Shown in pieces: positions 18,550 to 26,711 of a stretch of DNA of 64,000 bases. The stretch spans positions 18,817-82,816 of the forward strand of contig WRBB01000010.1 in assembly GCA_009779895.1 (NCBI GenBank), read 5' to 3'. The notes under the pieces are model-generated. The model was not told the DNA's origin, made no database searches, and saw only the letters and a program-made list of their open reading frames with translations. The stretch comes from Lachnospiraceae bacterium (GTDB lineage Bacteria > Bacillota > Clostridia > Lachnospirales > Lachnospiraceae). The stretch's first letter is position 1, and the number at the start of each line of letters is the position of its first letter. A program made the position numbers and the translations under genes.

Positions 18550-19863
18550 TTATTGTTGTGCAATATAGTCAGCCCAAGCCTGGTCAAGAGCAGCGATTAC
18601 TTCGTCCTGGTTCATTGTGCCCGCAAAGTAGCTTTGGAAAGCACTTTCAGAAGCAGTTCTAACCGGTCCTGGAATCAAAGTATCATTGTAAGATCTTCCT
18701 GCTGCTATAAGAGCAGAAGATTCTACTTGCCATGGATGAACATCAAATGTTTGAACAGCTGATACAGGATTAAAGCCTAGGCTTTCAAATAATTCGTTGG
18801 TAACAGACGGGTCTAATACAAAGTTGATTAATTTTGCCGCGATTTCTTGGTGCTCGCTAAATGCAGATACACCTAGTGCATTGGAGAAACCTACGTTGAT
18901 AAGCGTTCCATCAGGGTTATTATCTACTGGCAATGGAGCAACAGAGAAACGTATATCAGGATTCACAGAAAGGATAGAATCTGCCATCCATGGTCCTTGG
19001 ATATACATAGCAGCAGCACCGTTTGCAAAATCAGCAGCACCTTGGTCTGCTCCAACTTCAAAAGGATTTGGAGTCCCATGGGCATTGGATAAGTCCATGA
19101 TATCAAACATTTGCCTGAATTCGGCAAAAGAGGTTTCACCGGCGTTCATTTGCTCAATAAAGTCTGGATTTTCAGTTTGAATCAAACTACCAACAGTCAA
19201 AGGTAGAAGTAATTGTGGCAACCAACCTTCGCCATAGCTAAGTACAAAAGGTGTTACGCCAGCAGCTTCCATTTCAGCAATCAAATCTTCCATTTCAGAA
19301 AGGGTGCTTGGCAATTCCCAATCGTGTTCATCAAAGATGTCTTGATTGTAGAGCATACCCCATTGGGCGGATTCAAGTGGTACACCAACGGTTTGTCCAT
19401 CAAAGGTTACAGAATCCCTAACATCATCCCAAAGGTCAGCAACGAAAGGTTGATCAGATAAATCTGCAAACCAACCGGCTCTAAAGAAAATGGGAGCATT
19501 GTTGGTTGGATGGAAATTGAAAACGTCAGGCGAGTTGTTGGAAGCGAATCTGGTTTGAAGAATTGTGGTAACTTCATCATCACCGGGCATTTCCAAGTTG
19601 ATGGTCAGATCTATACCTTCACCAGCCATTTTTTCGATGAATTTATCGAAAAATGCTTCATACTGAGCTCTAAAACGTGGTTGACCAATCAAAACGTTAA
19701 GCTCTACGACTTCCATGTCTCCGGAAACTACAGTATCATCAGTAGCAGCATCGTCAGCCGTAGCAGTGTCTGTACTTGTGTCAGTTGTTTGATTATTTCC
19801 ACAGCCTACGAAGAGGCTAGCTGCCATAATCACAATAATCAGTAATGCAATCAATTTTTTCAT
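18550..19863 (-). CDS. Sugar ABC transporter substrate-binding lipoprotein, second system
   Basis: A 437-residue binding protein. Residues 1-20 are a lipoprotein signal ending LFVGC, with lipidated C21. A Thr/Asp-rich linker follows to about 50, and the SBP_bac_1 fold covers the rest (GQPRFRAQYEAFF, NVGFSNALGVSAFSEHQE, FESLGFNPV). It is only distantly similar to the binding protein at 4818, so the two importers probably take different glycans. It is the first gene of operon 2. The ribosome site is AAGGAGGA. Upstream are an extended -10 and a pair of direct repeats (19925-19956). Confidence 0.93.
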   Translation of the reverse strand: MKKLIALLIIVIMAASLFVGCGNNQTTDTSTDTATADDAATDDTVVSGDMEVVELNVLIGQPRFRAQYEAFFDKFIEKMAGEGIDLTINLEMPGDDEVTTILQTRFASNNSPDVFNFHPTNNAPIFFRAGWFADLSDQPFVADLWDDVRDSVTFDGQTVGVPLESAQWGMLYNQDIFDEHDWELPSTLSEMEDLIAEMEAAGVTPFVLSYGEGWLPQLLLPLTVGSLIQTENPDFIEQMNAGETSFAEFRQMFDIMDLSNAHGTPNPFEVGADQGAADFANGAAAMYIQGPWMADSILSVNPDIRFSVAPLPVDNNPDGTLINVGFSNALGVSAFSEHQEIAAKLINFVLDPSVTNELFESLGFNPVSAVQTFDVHPWQVESSALIAAGRSYNDTLIPGPVRTASESAFQSYFAGTMNQDEVIAALDQAWADYIAQQ

Positions 19864-19896
19864 GTAAATAAATCCTCCTTTTCATTTATGAGATAA

Positions 19897-19925
19897 ATAT
19901 TAACATACTGTGAATTCAAATAACA
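19897..19925 (-). promoter_or_regulatory. Predicted promoter of operon 2
   Basis: Minus strand: -35 TGTTAT (19925-19920), 17-bp spacer, extended TGT, -10 TAATAT (19902-19897). The weak -35 next to a direct repeat suggests dependence on an activator. Confidence 0.55.
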
Positions 19926-19956
19926 TGGTTAATCCAGTTAAGATGTATGGATAATC
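19925..19956 (-). promoter_or_regulatory. Direct repeat operator candidate for operon 2
   Basis: On the minus strand GATTATCCAT (19956-19947) and GATTAACCAT (19934-19925) match at 9 of 10 positions and start 22 bp apart, two helical turns. The proximal copy abuts the -35. Tandem sites of this kind are typical for AraC-type regulators. The motif differs from the 60-bp element, so the operon 2 regulator (11910) is the likely binder. Confidence 0.6.
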
Positions 19957-20033
19957 TAGTCACTTTTTTTATATTTAGATGTATTATTCTTTATTAGCTT
20001 AAAGAATAATATTTCATATCTTGACACAGGAGT

Positions 20034-20093
20034 AATCAGACTTTATGATACTTATAGATTAAAAAGGAATATGTTATGAGTATTAATCTGATT
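20034..20093 (+). promoter_or_regulatory. Conserved 60-bp regulatory element, copy C
   Basis: AATCAGACT, then TTATGATAC (20043-20051) and TTATGAGTA (20074-20082), 31 bp apart, ending TTAATCTGATT. The element ends 32 bp before the -10 of the 20184 operon, the same distance as copy A to its promoter. Confidence 0.75.
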
Positions 20094-20102
20094 TAAAAAC
20101 CC

Positions 20103-20131
20103 TGTTTATCTTTGATTTCCAATGATATGAT
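20103..20131 (+). promoter_or_regulatory. Predicted promoter of the GH88/105 operon
   Basis: -35 TGTTTA (20103-20108), 17-bp spacer, extended TGA, -10 TATGAT (20126-20131). The -35, spacer length, -10 and distance to the 60-bp element are identical to those of the operon 1 promoter. Confidence 0.65.
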
Positions 20132-20183
20132 AAAAGACAAATAATCTGAGGAAAGGTACGATGTTTTATGAAGAGGAGTGTAT

Positions 20184-21152
20184 ATGAGCCTGACAAACAA
20201 AATCAATAAAGTAAAGCGGGCACTGTTAGCCATGCAGCGTCATTCTTGGGAGCAAGGGGTGACATTGGATGCTTTTATCGCCCTAGGAGATGAAGAAACA
20301 GCCATTCTTTTGGCCAAGGAAGCAGCCTATCGGCGTATCAAGGATGGACGTGTGGCTGAGATTGGCGAGCAAGAAGCGGCAACGGATCCTTGTTCCAATG
20401 GGGCGGGCATTCGTTATGCTTTTCAAAAGACCAATGACTTAGATTTAAAAATAGCTTATGATGGATTGCTGGAATGGGCATTGTATCATGCGCCAAGAAA
20501 CAAAGATGGGATTGTGTATCATTTTGTCAACCATGCTGTTTTTTGGGTAGATTCTATGTATATGTTACCTCCATTTTTAGCTGATGCAGGTTATTACAAA
20601 GAAGCGATAAAACAAATCAACGGTTATTTAGACAAGTTATTGGACAAAGAAACAAATCTGGTCAGTCATAAGTGGAATGAAACCAAGCAAAGCTTTGATC
20701 GTCGAGAATTTTGGGGTGTTGGAAATGGTTGGGCAATGTCCGGTTTGGCGCGGGTAATTGACATGCTTCCAAAGGATATGGAACAGGAGCGCCAGGGGCT
20801 GGAAAAACAAGCGTTGCATTTGATTCAGGCAACGGCGGCTTATATTCGGGAAGATGGTTTTTCTCATGATATTTTAGATGATCCGGGTACGTTTGTGGAC
20901 AGTTATTTTCCGGAAATGCTCAGTTACACGATTTACCGTGGTGTTTGCAGTGGTTGGGTGCCTAAAGAATATTTGAAAGTGGCGGAGAAATGTAGACAGG
21001 CGGCAAATAGCAAAGTGGATGCCTATGGGTTGGTGAAAGATTCCTGTGGAGCACCTCATTTTATTTCACCGGGGGTTTCACCTGAAAGTCAGGCATTTTA
21101 TTTGCTGATGGAGTCTGCGGCACAAAAAGTGTCGGAAAAGGTTTGTAAATGA
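20184..21152 (+). CDS. GH88/GH105-type unsaturated glycuronyl hydrolase-like protein
   Basis: A 322-residue (alpha/alpha)6-barrel protein of the GH88/105 superfamily. D123 in FWVDSMYMLPPFLADAG corresponds to the catalytic aspartate of YteR-type enzymes; GVGNGWAMSGLARV is the second conserved block. Family members hydrate and cleave unsaturated uronic residues left by polysaccharide lyases; some family branches have other substrates. It is shorter than the usual 370 residues and has no signal peptide. I start it at ATG 20184, with AAGAGGAG 4 nt upstream, not at the GTG six bases earlier. It is the first gene of the plus-strand operon and stands behind copy C of the conserved element. Confidence 0.85.
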   Translation: MSLTNKINKVKRALLAMQRHSWEQGVTLDAFIALGDEETAILLAKEAAYRRIKDGRVAEIGEQEAATDPCSNGAGIRYAFQKTNDLDLKIAYDGLLEWALYHAPRNKDGIVYHFVNHAVFWVDSMYMLPPFLADAGYYKEAIKQINGYLDKLLDKETNLVSHKWNETKQSFDRREFWGVGNGWAMSGLARVIDMLPKDMEQERQGLEKQALHLIQATAAYIREDGFSHDILDDPGTFVDSYFPEMLSYTIYRGVCSGWVPKEYLKVAEKCRQAANSKVDAYGLVKDSCGAPHFISPGVSPESQAFYLLMESAAQKVSEKVCK

Positions 21153-21221
21153 GGAAAACGATTTCATCTCTGGAGCGGGATGTAAATCACGACTACGATT
21201 CAGAATGTGGAGGAAGAAAAT

Positions 21222-22187
21222 ATGGAATATACAAGAATGGGAAGAACCGGATTGTACGTGAGCAGGCTTTGCTTGGGTACCATGAATTTTGGTACTTCTA
21301 CCCCTGAGCAGGAAGCGTTTAAAATCATGGACGCTGCTTTGGAAGCGGGTATTAACTTTTTTGATACAGCCAATAATTATGGTTTTTTTAATAATGAGCA
21401 GGGTATCACCGAAGAAATTATTGGCAGGTGGTTCGCCCAAGGTGGCGGGCGTCGGGAACGCGTGGTTTTGAGCACCAAGGTCCATGAAGATATGCGCAAC
21501 CCCTATGATGGTCCCAATACGGTGCCGGGTTTATCCACTTATAAGGTGCGCCGTCATTTGCAGGACTCTTTGAACAGGTTGCAAACGGATCATGTAGAGA
21601 TTTATTATATGCATCATATTGACCGAAATGTAACTTGGGATGAAACTTGGGATGTGTTCCAAAATCTCTTTGATCGAGGTTATATCGATTATATCGGAGC
21701 CAGTAATTTCCCGGCTTTTGAGATCGCTCGGGCGCAAGGCGAAGCAAAACGCCGCAATTTCTTAGGAATTGTCATTGAGCAGGATTGCTATAATTTGAAC
21801 TGTCGTTTGCCGGAATTAGAGGTGATACCGGCTTGTGAAGCTTTGGGGATTGGGTTTTTGGCTTGGGGGCCCTTGGCCGGCGGTATGTTGGCTGGTGCGT
21901 CTAAAAATGCCGTTCGTAGTGCCGGGAAGGCAGATGGAGCACGGGAGCAAGTAACCGCCTTTGCTCAGGTTTGCAAAGAGGCCGGTCTTGTGGAAGCAGA
22001 TGCTGCGTTGGCTTGGACGATGGTGAATCCGGCTTTGACCGGACCGGTGATTGGCGTTAGGACCTTGGAGCATTTAGAGAAAAGCTTACGGGTTTTGGAA
22101 GTGAAGCTAACAGCGGATGTGTTGGCCGCATTTGATGAAATCTTTCCTGGCCCCGGAGGTCCTGCCCCGGAGGCTTATGCTTGGTAA
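21222..22187 (+). CDS. Aldo/keto reductase
   Basis: A 321-residue NADP-dependent oxidoreductase. The full catalytic tetrad is visible: D48 and Y53 (FFDTANNYG), K86 (LSTKVHE) and H131 (YYMHHIDR). The start is ATG 21222 behind GGAGGAAG; a GTG at 21207 lies on top of the ribosome site. It sits 69 bp after the GH88/105-type gene and 61 bp before the isomerase-like gene. Substrate unknown; given its neighbours, a sugar or sugar acid released by the glycosidases is plausible (inference). Confidence 0.92.
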   Translation: MEYTRMGRTGLYVSRLCLGTMNFGTSTPEQEAFKIMDAALEAGINFFDTANNYGFFNNEQGITEEIIGRWFAQGGGRRERVVLSTKVHEDMRNPYDGPNTVPGLSTYKVRRHLQDSLNRLQTDHVEIYYMHHIDRNVTWDETWDVFQNLFDRGYIDYIGASNFPAFEIARAQGEAKRRNFLGIVIEQDCYNLNCRLPELEVIPACEALGIGFLAWGPLAGGMLAGASKNAVRSAGKADGAREQVTAFAQVCKEAGLVEADAALAWTMVNPALTGPVIGVRTLEHLEKSLRVLEVKLTADVLAAFDEIFPGPGGPAPEAYAW

Positions 22188-22248
22188 GGCATAAATAGGG
22201 AAAATCTATAAAGACAGTATGGTATCCATTTTATGTAAAGGAGAAGTG

Positions 22249-23589
22249 ATGAAAGCAAAAGTATTACCAGTATTTTTTAGTGCGCAAAATGAGCAGGAAA
22301 AAGAGGCATTTTCCATCCAGTTGAAAACGTTAATAACGTTATATCCGGAGGCCGAGTTTTTACCATCTTGTCCGGTAGAAAAATGTTCGGATGGTGCATA
22401 TGATGCAGTGGTATTCCCACAATTGATCGGAGCGGCGTTTGCCCACAAAAAAGAATTAAAGCAGATAAACAAACCAATCGTTGTGTTAACCTCATCTTTT
22501 GGTACGGTGGAAATGTGGGACTGGGAAATTGTGGCTTACTTACGGGAAGAGTTAGACCTAACGGTATTTAGCCCTTATAACATTGAAATGGCAAAGGTGG
22601 TGTTAAGGGCAATCGGTATGAAAAAAGAAATGGCGCAAGGGACAAAGTTTTTGATGTTTCAAGATACGCCCGGAGAGGGTATGCAGGCCGGTATTTTCAA
22701 ACGGTTTTACTGGTGGGAAAAAGAATGTGTGGATCGCCTAAAAGAGGCGTTTGGTATAGAGATTATTTATTATAGTTATAAAAAATTAAATGAGCGGGCG
22801 GCTTTAATCGCAGATGAACTTGCAGATCAATTATGGGAAGAGCGGCAGGTACCTTACGTTGATTTGAGCGGGGAGCAGATTCGAGCTGCTGTAAAGTTGT
22901 ATTTGGCAATGAAAGAAGTCATGGATGAGTTTGGTGATATCAAAGGGCTTGGTGCCAATTGTTTGAATGAGTCCTTTTATGCGAAATCTACCCCTTGTTT
23001 GGCTTGGGATTGGTTATTTGAGTATGATAAAAAGATGTGGGTTTGTGAGGGAGATTTGGTCTCATTGCTCAGTCAGTATATTATGTATCATAGTTGTAAG
23101 GTGCCCACCATGACAACAAATATTTATCCTTTCCTTTTGGGTATGGCAGCGTTAAAGCATGAGAAAATAGATTCTTTTCCGGAAGTGGAGGGGGATGTAA
23201 GTCATTATGCCTTGGGGGTGCATTGCGGTTATTTTGGTTTAGCACCCCGGTCTTTTTGTACCCAGTGGACTATGGGAAAAAAAGTTTTGGAAATCGTAGA
23301 TGAGAATGCAATTGTGATAGATTGCCGTTTGAAAGAGGGGCCCATCACCTTGGCAAAAATCCATGCCAATATGAAAAAAATAACCATGATAGAAGCAGAG
23401 ATTGTAAGTTATGTACAATATCCCGGTTCGGATTGTCGCAATGGTGCTTTGATTCATTATAAAAATAAAAGCGGCCACCGGGTCATGGAAGCATTGTCCT
23501 CTCACCATGCGGTGATTATGCAAGGAGAAATGGTACCATATTTACAAAATGTTGCAAAAATTTTTGGTTTTGAAACAGTGGTGCTATAA
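22249..23589 (+). CDS. L-fucose/L-arabinose isomerase-like protein
   Basis: A 446-residue protein. The motifs GANCLNESFYAK and WVCEGDLVSLLSQYIMYH resemble the metal-binding region of FucI/AraA isomerases, in which the glutamate and the aspartate of the EGD motif hold Mn. The C-terminal half (HCGYFGLAPRSFC onward) is beta-rich as in these enzymes. Overall similarity to true FucI looks low, so substrate and even isomerase activity are uncertain. The start is ATG 22249 with AAAGGAG upstream; an in-frame ATG at 22219 has no ribosome site. It is the last gene of the GH88/105 operon; no clear terminator follows. Confidence 0.75.
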   Translation: MKAKVLPVFFSAQNEQEKEAFSIQLKTLITLYPEAEFLPSCPVEKCSDGAYDAVVFPQLIGAAFAHKKELKQINKPIVVLTSSFGTVEMWDWEIVAYLREELDLTVFSPYNIEMAKVVLRAIGMKKEMAQGTKFLMFQDTPGEGMQAGIFKRFYWWEKECVDRLKEAFGIEIIYYSYKKLNERAALIADELADQLWEERQVPYVDLSGEQIRAAVKLYLAMKEVMDEFGDIKGLGANCLNESFYAKSTPCLAWDWLFEYDKKMWVCEGDLVSLLSQYIMYHSCKVPTMTTNIYPFLLGMAALKHEKIDSFPEVEGDVSHYALGVHCGYFGLAPRSFCTQWTMGKKVLEIVDENAIVIDCRLKEGPITLAKIHANMKKITMIEAEIVSYVQYPGSDCRNGALIHYKNKSGHRVMEALSSHHAVIMQGEMVPYLQNVAKIFGFETVVL

Positions 23590-23592
23590 TCA

Positions 23593-23601
23593 TGTTATAA
23601 T
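23593..23601 (+). promoter_or_regulatory. Extended -10 promoter candidate for the decarboxylase operon
   Basis: TGT followed by the consensus -10 TATAAT (23596-23601), 25 bp before the GTG start. No good -35 at the right distance (TTGAAA at 23570 is 20 bp away), so it would act as an extended -10 promoter. Confidence 0.45.
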
Positions 23602-23625
23602 TGAATAGAAGGTGGGTAATCATAA

Positions 23626-25044
23626 GTGAAACCCTTATTTGAAATCTTAAAAGAGTATACCCAATCTGATATCTACCCTTTTCATATGCCGGGTGGAAAG
23701 AGAAATCCTGCTTTAAATCAAACCGGTTTGCCTTATTGCTATGACATTACGGAAATAGAGGGCTTTGATGATTTGCATCAGCCCAATCAACAAGGACCTG
23801 TCAGGGACTTAGAAAAAAGAGCATCCAAGCTGTATGGGAGCGATGCAACAGCCTTGTTGGTGAATGGCAGTACTGCGGGTATTATAAGTGGGATTATGGC
23901 TTGTACAAAAAAGGGCGATGAGATTTTGGTGGCTCGAAATTGCCATAAAGCCGTATATCATGGTATTTTTCTCAATGAATTACAAGCTAGGTATCTATAT
24001 CCCCATTACAATAAAGAAACAGACCTCAATGAAAGTATTTCTCTGCTTCAAATAGAGCAGGCTTTAGAAACCTATCCAAATGTAAAAGCGGTGCTCATTA
24101 CATCACCGACCTTTGATGGTGTTGTGTCTGATATCAAGGCGATTTCTGCCTGTGTCCATCAAAAAGGTATTCCTTTGATTGTGGATGAAGCCCATGGTGC
24201 CCATTTTGGTTTTCATGAAGCCTTTCCTTTGAATGGGTTGGCATTCGGGGCGGATATTGTCATTCACAGTTTGCACAAAACCTTGCCGAGTTTGACCCAA
24301 ACAGCCTTGATTCATGGGCAAGGAACACGGGTGGATTGGGAACGGGTGGGTTTTTATCTGCAAATGTTTCAATCCAGCAGTCCATCTTATATACTGATGG
24401 CAAGTATAGATGTTTGTCTTTCGATGTTGGAAAACCAAACGAAACGGGAGCAATTGTTCTCTGCGTATACCAGGCTTTTAATCGATACAAGAAAAGAGTT
24501 GAAAAAACTAAAAAACTTGTGTTTAATAGAAACAGAGCATTTTGATATTTCCAAGATACTGATTTCTGTGAAAGGAACAAGGGAAAGTGGTTTATCCTTG
24601 TATCAAAAGCTGTTGGAGCAGTATCATTTACAAATGGAAATGGCAGCGGGCTCTTATGTATTGGCCATGACTTCGATTTGCGATAGACCGGCGGGTATGG
24701 AAAGGCTAGTGAAAGCATTACAAGCAATAGACGCATCGATGTGTCGGGAAAAGACAAATTTATTGTTGCCTGTGGATTTTCAATTTCCAAAATTAAAAAG
24801 CCGTTATAATATTTTCCGGGTGAGAAACCAAACAGAGGGCTTTATAAGCGTTCCTTTTGCCCATTGCCAAGGGCATATTTCTGCGGAATTTGCTTACCTT
24901 TATCCACCGGGGATTCCTTTGGTTGTGCCCGGTGAAGTTATCAATCAAAGGGCGGCGGAATTGTTGGGTCAATATGCAAAGATAGGTTTTTCGATTGCAG
25001 GTTTGAAAAAAACGGATGAAATTTTGGTATATATGGGGAAGTAA
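23626..25044 (+). CDS. Orn/Lys/Arg decarboxylase family protein (YaaO-like)
   Basis: A 472-residue PLP-dependent fold-type I enzyme of the short YaaO group, which lacks the N-terminal wing domain of the large inducible decarboxylases. PFHMPGGKRNP opens the domain, DEAHGAHFG holds the PLP-nitrogen aspartate, and K218 in HSLHKTLPS is the Schiff-base lysine. Likely substrates are lysine, ornithine or arginine. The start is GTG 23626 after AGAAGGTGGG. The gene leads the holB-rsmI run, exactly the position of yaaO in Bacillus. The guanylate-kinase-like gene follows by 3 bp. Confidence 0.9.
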   Translation: MKPLFEILKEYTQSDIYPFHMPGGKRNPALNQTGLPYCYDITEIEGFDDLHQPNQQGPVRDLEKRASKLYGSDATALLVNGSTAGIISGIMACTKKGDEILVARNCHKAVYHGIFLNELQARYLYPHYNKETDLNESISLLQIEQALETYPNVKAVLITSPTFDGVVSDIKAISACVHQKGIPLIVDEAHGAHFGFHEAFPLNGLAFGADIVIHSLHKTLPSLTQTALIHGQGTRVDWERVGFYLQMFQSSSPSYILMASIDVCLSMLENQTKREQLFSAYTRLLIDTRKELKKLKNLCLIETEHFDISKILISVKGTRESGLSLYQKLLEQYHLQMEMAAGSYVLAMTSICDRPAGMERLVKALQAIDASMCREKTNLLLPVDFQFPKLKSRYNIFRVRNQTEGFISVPFAHCQGHISAEFAYLYPPGIPLVVPGEVINQRAAELLGQYAKIGFSIAGLKKTDEILVYMGK

Positions 25045-25047
25045 TCA

Positions 25048-25638
25048 ATGAAAAAGATATTTTATATTATGGGGAAAAGTGCCTCAGGAAAAGATAGTGT
25101 TTATAAAAAATTAATAGAGATATTATCGGAATTTAGAACCTTTACGTTATATACCACCAGACCGATTCGCCAAGGTGAGGTAGAGGCAAAAGCCTATCAT
25201 TTTGTGGATGAGGCTGATTTTCAAAAAATGGCGGAAGCAGGGCGAATCATAGAGAGTAGGGCTTATGATACCAGGCATGGTATTTGGCGTTACTTTACAG
25301 TGGAGGACGGGCAAATTGATTTAGCAAAGAGCCATTATCTGGCGATTGGTACATTGGCTTCTTATGGAGCTATGCAAAATTATTATGGAACAAAGCAGTT
25401 AATTCCCATCTATGTGGAGGTGGAAGATGGTTTGCGATTGGAGCGTGCCTTGAAACGGGAACGGTTGCAAGCAGAGCCAAAATACGAAGAAATGTGCCGT
25501 CGTTTTTTAGCGGACAGCGCGGATTTTTCAGAAAAAAAATTATCCGAGTCCCACATTAAAAAAAGATTTCAAAATCAAGCATTATCGGAATGTATTGCAG
25601 AAATATTAAAGTATATCAAGGCTATTACTTCTTTGTAA
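25048..25638 (+). CDS. Guanylate-kinase-like P-loop protein
   Basis: A 196-residue protein with Walker A GKSASGKDS (9-17) and the guanylate-kinase motif TTRPIRQGE (36-44) followed by YHFV. The usual second half is eroded: the DIDVQG block reads LAIGTLASYGA, so nucleotide-monophosphate specificity may have changed. In Bacillus this chromosomal slot is held by thymidylate kinase (tmk), so it may be a functional stand-in or a paralogue of the real gmk. It starts 3 bp after the decarboxylase stop and is presumably co-transcribed with it. Confidence 0.8.
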   Translation: MKKIFYIMGKSASGKDSVYKKLIEILSEFRTFTLYTTRPIRQGEVEAKAYHFVDEADFQKMAEAGRIIESRAYDTRHGIWRYFTVEDGQIDLAKSHYLAIGTLASYGAMQNYYGTKQLIPIYVEVEDGLRLERALKRERLQAEPKYEEMCRRFLADSADFSEKKLSESHIKKRFQNQALSECIAEILKYIKAITSL

Positions 25639-25642
25639 ATTG

Positions 25643-25651
25643 TGATATACT
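25643..25651 (+). promoter_or_regulatory. Extended -10 promoter candidate for holB operon
   Basis: TGA plus TATACT (25646-25651) in the gap before holB, without a convincing -35. A GC-rich 5' leader with AGGGCA/TGCCCT arms follows (25655-25685) and could fold into a short hairpin. Confidence 0.4.
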
Positions 25652-25711
25652 AAAGGGCACAGGCGCGCGTATCCGTTTTGCCCTGTTCAGTTTAGAAAGG
25701 AACATCGTTTC

Positions 25712-26707
25712 ATGAATGGTTTTAAAGATGTAGTTGGCCACAAAGAGCTGATTCAATATATAGAAAATGCAGTTGACGGCGATATTTTATCTCATGCTTA
25801 TATTTTAAGCGGACAGCGAGGTTCAGGAAAGCGGCTTTTGGCAAAATTATTTTCCATGGCGATTCAGTGCCAAAACCGGGGTGACGATGGGAGCTTTTGC
25901 AATATTTGTCAATCTTGTTTACAAGCAGAAAATGAAAACCATCCGGATATTATTAAGTTAACCCATGAAAAAGTAAATACGATATCTGTAGAAGAAATTC
26001 GGCAGCAGATTAACCATACAGTTGCGATTAAACCTTATTCCAATCCCTACAAGATATATATCATAGCAGATGCGGATCTGATGACGGTACAGGCACAAAA
26101 TGCGTTGCTCAAAACCATTGAAGAGCCGCCGGATTATGCGATTTTTATGCTGTTGACGGAAAAGGTAGACGTATTGTTGCCGACGATTACATCCCGTTGT
26201 GTTATGTTGAAATTACGCAATGTAAAAGACCAGATTATAAAAAAATATTTGATGGATCAGATGTTGCTGCCGGAGGCAAAGGCGGATTTGTGTGTGGCAT
26301 TTGCATCAGGTAATTTAGGCCAGGCGATGTTGTTGGCCAATTCGGATTATTTTAATGAAATCAGAGATGATGTGATACGTTTGCTTATTCATATTGATGA
26401 CATGGCGTTAGAAGAACTGTTTCTTTCAGCAAAGAAAATATCCGATTATAAATTGACGATACATGACTATTTAGATTTAATTTCTGTTTGGTTTCGTGAT
26501 GTTTTGCTGTTTAAGGCAACCAAAAATGTAGATCAAGTGGTGTTTTATGAACAGCTCTCTGAGATCAAAGAGCGTGCTCGTACCTCATCTTATGAGGGGT
26601 TAGAAAACATTTTAGAGGGCATTGAAAAAACAAAGGCACGTTTGAAAGCAAATGTAAGTTTTGATTTAACGATGGAATTATTATTGTTAACGATAAAGGA
26701 GAACTAA
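25712..26707 (+). CDS. holB: DNA polymerase III delta' subunit
   Basis: A 331-residue clamp-loader subunit. It has a P-loop (GQRGSGKRLLA), a four-cysteine zinc knuckle (CQNRGDDGSFCNICQSC) and the SRC motif in TITSRCVML that acts in trans on the neighbouring ATPase subunit. It helps load the sliding clamp at the replication fork. AAAGGAAC precedes the ATG. ricT follows by 4 bp, the same pair as in Bacillus (holB-yaaT). Confidence 0.93.
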   Translation: MNGFKDVVGHKELIQYIENAVDGDILSHAYILSGQRGSGKRLLAKLFSMAIQCQNRGDDGSFCNICQSCLQAENENHPDIIKLTHEKVNTISVEEIRQQINHTVAIKPYSNPYKIYIIADADLMTVQAQNALLKTIEEPPDYAIFMLLTEKVDVLLPTITSRCVMLKLRNVKDQIIKKYLMDQMLLPEAKADLCVAFASGNLGQAMLLANSDYFNEIRDDVIRLLIHIDDMALEELFLSAKKISDYKLTIHDYLDLISVWFRDVLLFKATKNVDQVVFYEQLSEIKERARTSSYEGLENILEGIEKTKARLKANVSFDLTMELLLLTIKEN

Positions 26708-26711
26708 ATAT

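Larger units (their letters stand above)
19864..20183. other. 320-bp divergent regulatory region without a gene
   Basis: This gap separates the minus-strand binding-protein gene (19863) from the plus-strand GH88/105-type gene (20184). It holds, from left to right, the operon 2 promoter, a 22-bp-spaced direct repeat, an AT-rich stretch, copy C of the 60-bp element, and the promoter of the plus-strand operon. No open frame with a ribosome site is visible in it. Confidence 0.85.
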
